Source: Trichaptum fuscoviolaceum (taxonomy: Eukaryota > Basidiomycota > Agaricomycetes > Hymenochaetales > Trichaptaceae). Taken from it: DNA of 64,000 nucleotides. The position numbers and the translations under genes are program-made. The notes beneath the pieces are model-generated. The model was given only the letters and a program-made list of their open reading frames with translations, was not told where the DNA came from and did no database searches. The stretch spans positions 2,939,671 through 3,003,670 of the forward strand of contig CAJSYZ010000002.1 of the NCBI GenBank assembly GCA_910574455.1, given 5' to 3'. Shown here piece by piece: positions 1-9,409 of the stretch; the stretch's first letter is position 1; the number at the start of each line of letters is the position of its first letter.

Positions 1-2241
1 TTGTCTGCTCTCCCATTCCCCTTATTATTACTGACTGTCTCTTGCAGCTTTTATTCACAATACGATGAATCCGGGCAACCGAGACCGGATGAAGCGTCCG
101 AGTCGTCCCGGCGGCTCACTGGCACAGCAAGTCAATGCCAGCCTCAGGCTGCCAAGTGGCAGCTCTTTGAATTTGGAAGTGAGTTATGTCTTGGCGTCTT
201 ATACTACAATTTCAAATTTGTTATCTCACATCCAACTTGGACTTGAAGTCATCGCCGGTGGGCCGGGCTCAGGTACTAGTATGTACTGCTGTTTAATTGA
301 AATTTTCACCATGCTGAATGTCACCGATCCCCCATTTACCTCAATTAGCCATTTAGAAGGCCAGTGGCGACACTGAACTCCGAGTCGAGTTTTTATACCT
401 GTCAGTATTATATCGGGATTCGGTCCAACCCTCCTCTGGTTGGCAGATCGAACCATGATCGGCGGCGAAAAGAGGACCATCAACATCGGGGAAAAGAAAA
501 GTTCTTGAACGTCCTCGACAACGACTGCCCTCTGATCGGGCAATGGCCCGTTTTGCTACCTATATTTGAAGACGCTTTTGATCGCTTTCACGTCAGGCAT
601 ACCGTGACATGCATAGATATATGCAAGATTGGATATCATAAAGACGGGAAGGGGGAAGACGGGAGGTCAGATCCTGTTGTCGTGTGGATTGGAGTAATAC
701 CGTCCGAGTTGGAGGTGCTTATGCCCTCCGACTACGAGAGGCCTGTTGGTGATGTTTATTGTGAATGCGCCGACGCGATTAGAAGCTCCATTCGCAAGCG
801 CTGGACATTCAAGTTATCAGGGCGGTTCGAGGTAGAATTTCGCGAGGCCATAGAATTTCGTCATGTCGACACCGACGAACAAGCTGATCATGATGCAGAC
901 CCCCTGGTCTATATGGCTATAAACCAAATCCCACCTGAGACGTATGTCCCTGTACCTGATGTTGAACAACCGAATCCCGAACCTCAACCGAACGCTGCAC
1001 CTCTCAGGGAAGTGGATGACGAAGTTTGGGGTCAGCTCGTCCTCATGCTGCCACCCGTTCCTGACCCCTCACAATCTGATCTGGGATCATTCATGCAACG
1101 GATGTTGCACAAGGTCCAGACCACTGTCTCACACGCTATATCGGTGCAACCAGGCGTTGCTGTCAGCCCCCGAGGAAAGCGATCGTACGGAACTCTGGGA
1201 CTTGTTGTGCAGATTCCAGTTCAGTCGGAAGGACAGGAAGCCAGGCTTCTATCGCACTTCATAACGTGTCGTCATGTATTGCTTCCAGACACCATCTCAC
1301 ATATCGACAATAGAGTCGAGAACGCCACCGCCTACAACTTGAAACGCGTGCAAATTGCACCTACGATCCACTACGATTATGTTTACAAATCGTACCTGAG
1401 TTCGGTGGAGGAGGAACTTCTAGAGAAATTGTTACGCCATGCACAGACCCGGGTTGACTACGTACAGGCTATAGCAGACGTGCAACAAGTAAGGAGCGAA
1501 CTGAACAACTTCAAAACTCAGCTTCAGACATGGCATGCGGATACTAGTGACAACTCAAACACCCTGGTCATCGGCGCAGTAGTCTATTCGCCTTCACCAA
1601 GGCGCGAGAACTACCGAAGCATGTACGACCGCGATATTGCTGTCGTCCAGCTGTGCCATACCGTAATGGCTAACACAGTGGTCCCATACTATAACGTTTT
1701 GAACTTCGGTATCTACGCGCAGGACAACACTATTTTGAACAGGATACGAACATTTTTCAATGAGCAACATGAGTTATATCCCGAAAATAACTCGTTGCCT
1801 ATCAGGGCCGATATCATCCCGAGCGCTGAGATGAATGTTTCGATCCCAGTTATAAAAGCTGGTGCTTCCACCGGTGTGACAGTCGGCATGGCCAACCCTA
1901 TGGAGGCAATCTCCTTCGTCCGCGTCAATGTGTGCTATCGCAACAACCGTCCCACATACATTCTCACGTATGACCAACACCTGTACTGGACCGTGTATTC
2001 GCCGCTATCGGACGTCTTCTCGACAGCAGGTGATTCTGGAGCTGTCGTCGCTGACTTACGAGGACGGTGGGGAGGTCTCGTCGCATCTGGGGTCGGGGTT
2101 GATGAAGATCGACTCGACATAACATATACAATCCCTGCTTTCGCAATCCTCGAGCAACTCTATAATGAGGCTGAATTCCCCAGAATTATAATACCTCAGG
2201 CTCAGGCTGACACTGACCCGGACTTGGACCCGCAGCCTTGA
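1..2241 (+). CDS. Trypsin-like serine protease-domain protein A (5' end outside window)
   Basis: I infer a protein with a conserved N-terminal module and a C-terminal S1-like protease fold. From 364 the frame is open to TGA at 2239-2241 (625 codons). The upstream part is probably short exons, for example one ending before GTGAGT near 180 and a piece ending at a GTACTAG donor near 271, spliced to an AG at 363-364. No convincing start lies in the window, so the gene is partial. The catalytic triad is visible in order: His in TCRHVLLP (1273-1275), Asp in DRDIAVVQL (1633-1635) and Ser in AGDSGAVV (2035-2037). A KAGASTGVTVG motif precedes the Ser. The N-terminal module (about 507-851) has VNVLD/QWPVLLPIFEDAF and PVVVWIGVIP stretches. 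I know this architecture only as an uncharacterised, repeatedly expanded Agaricomycete family. No signal peptide is seen. The substrate is unknown. Confidence 0.72.
524..851 (+). repeat. Shared 328-bp module block, copy in gene A
   Basis: By eye this block matches 4322-4643 base for base except for an extra six bases at 810-815 (two codons, Phe-Lys, absent from the other copy). The flanking coding sequence of the two paralogues is far more diverged. It encodes the module from CPLIGQWPVL to GRFEVEFREAI. This pattern suggests recent gene conversion or a copied segment. Confidence 0.85.
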
Positions 2242-2790
2242 AGTTGACAGCGAGAGCAAGTCCGAATCGACGTTGCCTATCTATTTTTTCCCCTTCACTT
2301 GTCCATCTCTCCACTAGCATACTGGTTTTGTTGGTTTTATTGCGTGCCCTTACTTAGTAGTTGCAAATTGTGATACAAAAATATCATGATGTTCCAAAGC
2401 TGTTACAACTTCAATCTTGCAGATCAAACCTTGAAATGGGTAAAGTTCTAGTTCAAGTAGAGCTCCAATTGTTGAACGTAAAGTCAGATTGGGCATAGTG
2501 ACTTATAACGTGAACTTGAAGGCATCTAAATCGTACTCAGCCTAAGTAGTATCACAGCCTCCTGAGTGATTGCCAGTGCTATCTTCGACCCGGAGTCGCA
2601 ACTCCGACTCGGAGTCGGAGTCACTGGACTCCGAGTCGTCACTGGCACTCCCAGGCACTCCCAGCCTCTGAGGCTCAGGCTGCCACTGAGTGCCGGCGTG
2701 GCAACTTGAACACTACTAATATAAGAGCGCCGCCAGTGTCTTCCACTGGCACCCCCACCCTCTCAGGCTTCCCACTATCAGTTGGTAACA
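2242..2790. other. Spacer rich in short inverted words
   Basis: No gene is seen here. It holds dense GAGTC/GACTC words, including the perfect inverted repeat CCGACTC-G-GAGTCGG at 2604-2618, and repeated CACTGGCA, GCCACTG and CTGAGGCTCAGG words. The same words recur in the spacers at 6.4-6.9 kb. AACTTGAA words also occur. It probably contains the promoter of the gene that starts at 2791. Confidence 0.6.
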
Positions 2791-5700
2791 ATGTCGGATG
2801 TCGTGCAACTTGAATTTGACGTATGCCCTTCTTTCAAAGTTCATATATTGCTATCCGTATTTACCTGTTGCTCTCAACTCGAAGGCAAAGATAGTACCAC
2901 TCCGACGCGATGCCACTGGCAGTGACGGCGCACAGGCTGACTCCCACTCACTGGCAGGATGGCAGTCGGAAATTTACAAACTAATATACAATGTGTGTTT
3001 TGTACTATGCCACAAGAATTGTTTGGTGGCCTCTTACTAAGTTATACTGACATTCTGCCTTTCGCTTCTGCTCAAGCTTTCCAACCTTACTCCTGACAAG
3101 AGAGACTTCATCCAACAATTGATGCAGCCAAACTTACCGAATAGTAGCAACAACAATTCAAACGCCGAACTTGAAGTAAAATGTCTTGATATTTCTTTTA
3201 ATCTGCCATGATGTTGATGTGTTCCCCCTTCTTACTTGTTTCAACACTGCCTGACATCAAGATAACGTTTGTTTACGATGGCAAAAAAGTTAACAACCGA
3301 GTATGTCCTGTTCTCATTCTCCCTGTTCCCATCTCTATCTCACTGGCAAGCAGGATTCTGCCGATGCTGCGGTTGCCTCGCCAGTTCGCGAAACGCAATT
3401 GTCAAAGATTGATGACAGCGTAAACGTATGTCGTGCTACTTTTGTTTGTTATCATGCATAATGAATTCTCATCGTCTCATCTAAAGACGTCCAATGCGCC
3501 TCCAGTAGACAGTAAGCAGAAGTTGCCGCCACGAGTGACACAAGAGACGTCCTCGGGAGTGAAACAACTCAGCCTGAGTTCCGGTATCGCTACAAGCAAG
3601 GAAGACGCTTTCGCAACAAACAAGGAAGACTCTCTACATTTCGCGAAACGCAATTGTCAAAGATTGATGACAGCGTAAACGTATGTCATGCTACTTTTGT
3701 TTGTTATCATGCATAATGAATTCTCATCGTCTCATCTAAAGACGTCCAATGCGCCTCCAGTAGACAGTAAGCAGAAGTTGCCGCCACGAGTGACACAAGA
3801 GACGTCCTCGGGAGTGAAACAACTCAGCCTGAGTTCCGGTATCGCTACAAGCAAGGAAGACTCTCAGGCTACCGATACTGCGGTGGCCGCGCCAGTTCGC
3901 GAAACGCAATTGTCGAAGATTGGTGACATCGTAGATGTATGTCGTGCTATGTCATTTGCTTTTTCCCCAGCCATGCTGATTTGTTACCGTTTCCCCTTCT
4001 GCCTCCATTAGACGTTCAATGGACCCCCAGTACATGGTGTATGGCCGGTACCTCTACCGCCGCCACTGGCAGTGACACAGAAGACAATCCCGGATACGAC
4101 CCTTCTCACAGACAGTTCTAATATCATATCATTGGAAGCGAAAAAACCTGTGAAGACTCGGAGGATTTGGGATCTGAAGGATCATCTCAATTATTACTGG
4201 GGATGTCCGACCAACGCTGTTCCTGTCGGGCGTAGTGGATTTTTTGTGGGACGCCAGGGGAACATTCCGGGACCGCATAAGCGCGAGAAAGCGATGAAGC
4301 ACATAAACGTCCTTGACAACAACTGCCCTCTGATCGGGCAATGGCCCGTTTTGCTACCTATATTTGAAGACGCTTTTGATCGCTTTCACGTCAGGCATAC
4401 CGTGACATGCATAGATATATGCAAGATTGGATATCATAAAGACGGGAAGGGGGAAGACGGGAGGTCAGATCCTGTTGTCGTGTGGATTGGAGTAATACCG
4501 TCCGAGTTGGAGGTGCTTATGCCCTCCGACTACGAGAGGCCTGTTGGTGATGTTTATTGTGAATGCGCCGACGCGATTAGAAGCTCCATTCGCAAGCGCT
4601 GGACATTATCAGGGCGGTTCGAGGTAGAATTTCGCGAGGCCATTCCTCAGTCCTGTTCCGCAAGTGGGGTGGTACCAACCCCTAATCCCCTGGACGACGG
4701 AAAACCTCTCGAACACGAACAACTACCTGGCCCCGTACCAGCACCTGGACAATCACATGTAGTCGATGGCCTTGCCGCTCCCGCGTCTGGGTTCGGAAGT
4801 CTCGGCCAAGAAACCAAGGACCCGACAGAGAACGTTTCCTTACCTTGTTTTCGACCACTGGCACCTGATACCATAATTCCGGACAGCACGGCTCTCGTCC
4901 TTCCGCCCGATAAACTATTGATTGGAGACCCCAGTAAACCCAGATCTCCTGAATCTATAATTAAGTCTCTAGAGGCATACACTTCAACCCTTCGAGGAAC
5001 AAGCATAGGAGTTAGTGGTCAGGACACTTTCAGTACATGGGGTCCCATCATCAAATTTCAGGGGTTGGATAAACTGTTCAGTTTGATTAACGGACATGCT
5101 ATATTTTCCGCCTCTAGTGAAACTACCATCAACGAACTAGTGGACGCCGTTGAAAACCCAGCTGACGAGGACCAGCGTGTATCAGACGTCGAGGACAAGC
5201 GTGAACTATATCTAGTCCATATTCTACCTGATGCCTACCGTTCCTTTATCGACAACGAATTCTGTCGAGCGTTAAATGAGCTTGGAAGACAAAGGCAGAG
5301 ATGCAAAGAACGACTTGACAAACTGGAATTGATCTCGAAGGATTTACAAGCAGATGGTAGCGGAAGCATCGCAGTCCCAAGCGCTAAGTATGCTCCTTAT
5401 GGTGGAATGACAATCAACATTTCCCAAGAAATCGAAATAGCCTCTGCGCTCTCCAAATCTACCACTAAAGCAATGGGGGACTATCGCGAAATCCATCGGA
5501 AGGTTTACGAAAATTTCAACCTACTCGAACCTAATGGGACTCGCGCTGGGACCATTGGCTATGTTGGCTATTCGCATTCAGGCTCGCAGACCTGTGCCGA
5601 GATTGGGCATGAATTCGGTTTCAATTCTGAGTTTGCCCTCGTGCAGCTGTTCGACAAGAAAGTCAACGAAACGAACTTTCAGTGTAATGTCATTCACTTC

Positions 5701-6231
5701 GGGCAGCATCCTGAGACCAACATCGAGTGTATTCGGTCGGCCTATGGAAAAGCAAAGGTTCCGTACCCTACGAATGAACGTCTCGAAATCAAGTCAGGGT
5801 ATATCGAAAGGTCGGATCAATTCAATCATGAGATTGCGGTGTTAAAGGCTGGTGCTACCACTGGTGTAACAGTTGGATATGCGAACCCGATGGAGTCTGC
5901 GATCTACGCAGTCATAAATAGGACACTCGGCGGCAACCCGACGAATCCGCCACTGGCAAAGTTGAAAAAAGGAGCTGCACGCCTTGTCTGGAATATACCT
6001 TCAAAATACGACTACTGTTTCGCAAAAAGTGGTGATTCTGGTTCTCTGATTGCTACCTTGGACGGCAAATGGGGCGGAATAATTACCGAAACTTGTGTCA
6101 AGGGTCTTCAAGTTAGCACAGGTGCTGACAACGGCGATTTCACCTACGCGCTCCCAGCATTCGCTATTGATGAGATGCTTACCTATGCCAAATTTCCGCC
6201 GATCGTTGTACCAACGACACGCAAGGACTGA
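2791..6231 (+). CDS. Trypsin-like protease-domain protein B, multi-exon N-terminus
   Basis: This is the tandem paralogue of the gene ending at 2241. I read a start MSDVVQLEFD at 2791-2820, then short exons (about 2885-2990, 3073-3173, 3267-3300 and 3351-3426) and a long final exon reaching TGA at 6229-6231. The C-terminal domain keeps His (NGHAIFS, 5095-5097) and Ser (SGDSGSLI, 6037-6039) but has Glu where the Asp should be (NSEFALVQL, 5629-5631). KAGATTGVTVG precedes the Ser. The module at 4310-4643 is almost identical to that of the upstream gene, with a YYWGCPTN stretch before it. A 255-bp tandem duplication at 3385-3861 places a frameshifted extra exon copy in the gene. The frame survives only if splicing runs from the donor at 3427 to the acceptor ending at 3741. 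Function is unknown; activity may be altered by Asp to Glu. Confidence 0.7.
3385..3861 (+). repeat. 255-bp tandem duplication of an exon-intron-exon unit
   Basis: Bases 3385-3606 recur at 3640-3861 with one difference seen (GTATGTCGTG against GTATGTCATG). The unit contains the end of one exon (encoding ETQLSKIDDS), a 60-nt intron with its donor and acceptor, and the next exon (encoding TSNAPPVDSKQ). A third, diverged copy of the first part starts near 3894. The middle copy is out of frame and meets TAA at 3676-3678. Confidence 0.9.
4322..4643 (+). repeat. Shared module block, copy in gene B
   Basis: This is the partner of 524-851. It is identical by eye except that it lacks six bases. Sequence on both sides diverges abruptly: N-terminal to it the two proteins share only a few residues such as YY.G..N and PVGRS. 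Confidence 0.85.
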
Positions 6232-6549
6232 CTCTGAACAATGTATCTTTACTTTGTTAATCTGTCTTTCTTCCGCATTCCTCCACTACTATTCTTACTA
6301 GTTTCATGCTTTTCTGCTTTTGTTGTGTGTTGTTGTACGCTAGTACTAATGGAATATCTGTTGCGAACTTGAGTATTGAGCCTGAACGACTCTTGTAGTA
6401 GCACTACTATTCTTAGTAGCAGTTTCAAACTGAGTCACTGGCACGCCACCACTCAGATAGTAGTAGCCTGCCAGTGAGTACTCTACGTAGTACTACTACT
6501 CGCTTCAAGAAGAGGACACTCAGCCTGAGGCTGACACTAGTACTACTAC

Positions 6550-6569
6550 TACTACTACTAGTAGTAGTA
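6550..6569. repeat. 20-bp perfect palindrome made of TAC/GTA triplets
   Basis: A run of TAC triplets (6541-6558) turns into GTAGTAGTAC, so that TACTACTACT pairs with AGTAGTAGTA around a central CTAG. Such a sequence can form a hairpin and is prone to length change. Confidence 0.85.
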
Positions 6570-6601
6570 CTACTTCTAAATCTGCAACTCTGCTGCCTGA
6601 A

Positions 6602-7276
6602 ATGTTAAACTCGAACTTCGAACCCTCAGGCTCTCGCCACCGCTGTGACTGGCTCCTGACGACGCGATCCAGGAGCCTGAGTCCCACCTGCAGTTGTGGT
6701 CATTGTGTCTGGCGCTGCGGCCTTACTACTAACAGTGTCACACCTGTATCGTCGTCTCTGGCAGCTGGCACTCAAGCACACCGGTATCAGGAGTTAGGTC
6801 AAGAACTTGAAGAACAACAAGAAGTCTCGGACGACCCAGGTTGCTCGCACCAGTACCATACTACTCATACTACACTGGCACAGGACCGAGGTAGACCCAC
6901 GCGGGTTGACTCCAGACGTACTCGCAGCCCGAGACGTAGCCTGAGGTCTTCCGAGGTTCCAAACAACATCATGCAATTCCAGAAACAGCATGATGCCACG
7001 CATTGTACTCGCAGCAGTGGTATCTCAAAGTCGCTGAATCAGTGGGACCAATTGCATCGACACCAACCAACATCGCGGCGAACTTCTTATAGGAAGGACT
7101 TGACGCCATCCCACTCGGCTCCTCCAAGTCAACGATCTGACAGCGCCGGGGGAGGGCGAGCTCAGTCTATGAGTCTCTTAGACAGCCCGAGGGGTAAGGC
7201 GATGGAGGCGCAAAATGGTCCGGTGGAATATACTCTTGATAATGTGGAAGGCCCAAGAAAGGAACCTGTCTGGGGG
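6602..7276 (+). pseudogene. Open frame interrupted by the Ty3 insertion (speculative)
   Basis: An open frame of 225 codons (ATG-type start at 6602) runs without stop up to the target site GTCAA. If the element and one copy of the target are removed, the frame continues in phase for 40 more codons (14015-14134) and ends at TAA 14135-14137, giving about 265 aa. The last part (MSLLDSPRGKAMEAQNG, then VEYTLDN) looks more protein-like than the Ser/Arg-rich start. I recognise no domain. It may be a disrupted gene, an exon, or a chance frame in repetitive DNA. Confidence 0.3.
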
Positions 7277-7281
7277 GTCAA
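7277..7281. repeat. Target-site duplication, left copy (GTCAA)
   Basis: GTCAA stands directly before the TG of the left LTR and again at 14015-14019 directly after the CA of the right LTR. Five-base duplications are typical of Ty3/gypsy integration. Confidence 0.95.
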
Positions 7282-8111
7282 TGTCGAGATCCCAGGCCCC
7301 TTTTCTCATTTCCCGCACTTTCCCGCCAAGGATCCCGACATGAGCAGACAATCCCGCGGGGAGAATCCCGCCATTGGATTCCCCGCGCGAAACCCCTTTC
7401 CCGACTCGCACGATCCCCCGCAAGATCCCCCGCTCACGTGACCTATCCCGCACCACCGTCCCGACCACCATGCACGCATACACACATTCATTTACGACGA
7501 CCCGCCACGGCACACGTACATTCACTTATCAACATACGCTCATTAATCCGTTAGTACCTCAAGGTGACGACCTGCAACAGTCTGGCATACCTAGTCTGGC
7601 TAGTCGCGGCCCCGGACCGGACGCTGACGTCCACGGACAGGCCGTAGCCATCTGGAGAGACGGGATAGACATGCCTAGCAGTGCGGTCGTAGCATGTATC
7701 GTTTGTAGTAGATAGGTGCGCATGGCGCAAGGACACTTAGCGTAGATTAACTATACAGTCTTTACGAAGTAGATAAATAGCTGTAGGCATCGTAAGGAGC
7801 ACCCCACTTTTGACCTCTTGTGGAGTGCTTCCTTAGGTGCGATCTCTCTCTTTTCTCCTGTGTAGTTAGTTGCGCAATACTTACTTGTGGAGTGCTTCCT
7901 TAGGGATCCGCTTACTTGACGTTCAAAGCAGTGAAGAGTCCTAGCTGGCCTTGAGAATCCCGCGACGCGCCTGGATAGAATCCCGCGCGTTTCCCGCCCG
8001 AATTCCCACGCTCGTTCCCAGTCGCGAATCCAGATTCCCGAACGCGGGTTCTTGTCGCGAATTCCAGTTTCCCGAAACTGTTTCCCGCTACAATTCCCGA
8101 CGGTCGTAACA
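7282..8111 (+). repeat. Left LTR, 830 bp
   Basis: Begins TGTCGAGATCC and ends CGGTCGTAACA. It contains TCACGTGA (7434-7441), an E-box palindrome that may act as a promoter element. A 21-bp direct repeat (CTTGTGGAGTGCTTCCTTAGG) occurs at 7817-7837 and 7884-7904. There are many TCCCG words near both ends. A TATA-like AGATAAATAG lies near 7770. Confidence 0.95.
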
Positions 8112-8200
8112 TTAGGTCAAAGTCCCTGGCTCACCGCCGCTCGGACTCGACACCCTCACGCTCTTTACTTCTACCCCCGCACCCGTACCGCCGACCCGCG

Positions 8201-9409
8201 ATGTCGTCCCACCAGGAATGGGGAGGACTCGCAGATACCTTCGCTTTCCCGTCCCCTAGCTCCTCGATGGAGGAAGACAAACTCCAGCCCATCCTTGATC
8301 GCCTCGACACCCTCGAAAAGCGCTACTCCAAGCTAGTCAACGAACACAATCAGGTCCAGAACACAGTCGCCCAGCTCAAGCACGCCAACCAGGCGTTAGA
8401 AGCCCAAATCGCGAGTCAGCCCGCCTCCCCGTCTGGGGGCGGAGCCGGGCTCAAGATGAAGCTTCCCGACACCTTCGAAGGCGAACGAGCCAAGCTGGAG
8501 AACTGGATTCACCAGATTAAGCTCTACCTGTTCGGACAACATCCGGGACTAGACGAAACCCGCAAGGTCGCATTTGCTCTGATGCTACTGCGGGGGCCGG
8601 CGCAAGACTGGGCACGACCCATTCTAGATCGACTCCAGGACATCCCGACACCGCCAGAAGCCGCCAGCCTGGAGGCCCTGTTCGCCGCCCTTCGCGCCTC
8701 TTACGGGGAAATCGATGCAGACAAAGCCGCAGCCGACAAGCTGATGCGCCTACGCCAGACAGGAACGGTCGCCGAGTTTGCGTCGCAATTCCGGGCCCTC
8801 CAAGCCCTCACCGGGTGGCCCAAGGACGCAACGACGGATGTCATCTACCTCGACATGTTCCGGAAGGGACTCAAAGACCAGGTTCGCCAGCACATCGCCA
8901 GCACAGAGGCGAAGGATATGAAATTCGATGCCTACGTCAACTGGGTTTCCGAGACGGACGAGAAGCTAAGGCTCGCACACGCCTATGGACCAGTATCAAA
9001 GCCAGCGGCTACGCCCCGAAGCAATCCCGGCACCACTAGTTCAGCTCCGCGTACGATCCCGACTGCGGGCGCAAGCTCGACGAAGGATCCCAACGCAATG
9101 GAGATTGACAGGGTGCGCCGGGAGCGCAGGAGTAAGGGACTATGCTACTACTGCGGAGAGAAAGACCATTTGGTGAGCGATTGCCCAACGCGACCGCCAT
9201 CCCGAAACCTAAAGGCGACGAAATCCACGTCCCCGTCGAGCCCATCGCCCCCCGCGCTCCAGTCGTTCGAAGAAACGCTCAAACGTATGGCGGAACAGTA
9301 CGTCCAGAATGTGCAGCAGTCCGTGCTACAGAACGCATTCGCCGCCATGACGCCCGCCGTCAAGAACGTTCACAATCCCGAAGCCCCGCCCCCAGCGGAT
9401 TTTCAGTAG
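8201..9409 (+). CDS. Ty3 Gag polyprotein
   Basis: A 402-aa protein, starting at the first ATG with a good frame 89 bp after the LTR. Residues 20-70 form a heptad-like coiled coil (LDRLDTLEKRYSKLVNEHNQ). Residues 80-260 resemble the retrotransposon gag capsid domain (KLPDTFEGERAKLENWIHQI, GPAQDWARP). A CCHC zinc knuckle CYYCGEKDHLVSDC sits near residue 315, for RNA packaging. The frame ends with TAG at 9407-9409 and overlaps the pol frame from at least 9142. Pol lies in the -1 frame relative to gag, so Gag-Pol would need a -1 frameshift. I saw no textbook slippery heptamer at the overlap end. Confidence 0.92.
   Translation: MSSHQEWGGLADTFAFPSPSSSMEEDKLQPILDRLDTLEKRYSKLVNEHNQVQNTVAQLKHANQALEAQIASQPASPSGGGAGLKMKLPDTFEGERAKLENWIHQIKLYLFGQHPGLDETRKVAFALMLLRGPAQDWARPILDRLQDIPTPPEAASLEALFAALRASYGEIDADKAAADKLMRLRQTGTVAEFASQFRALQALTGWPKDATTDVIYLDMFRKGLKDQVRQHIASTEAKDMKFDAYVNWVSETDEKLRLAHAYGPVSKPAATPRSNPGTTSSAPRTIPTAGASSTKDPNAMEIDRVRRERRSKGLCYYCGEKDHLVSDCPTRPPSRNLKATKSTSPSSPSPPALQSFEETLKRMAEQYVQNVQQSVLQNAFAAMTPAVKNVHNPEAPPPADFQ

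Larger units (their letters stand above)
6232..7276. other. Spacer with triplet repeats; no certain gene
   Basis: After the gene ending at 6231 there are TAC/TAG triplet runs (6405-6575) and repeated CAGCCTGAG and CACTGGCA words. From 6602 a long open frame reaches the retrotransposon; see that entry. Nothing else coding is recognised. Confidence 0.5.

Noticed and set aside
7374..7715. 113-codon open frame inside each LTR
   Set aside because: It is present identically in both LTRs, has no domain, and overlaps the pol tail and regulatory sequence.
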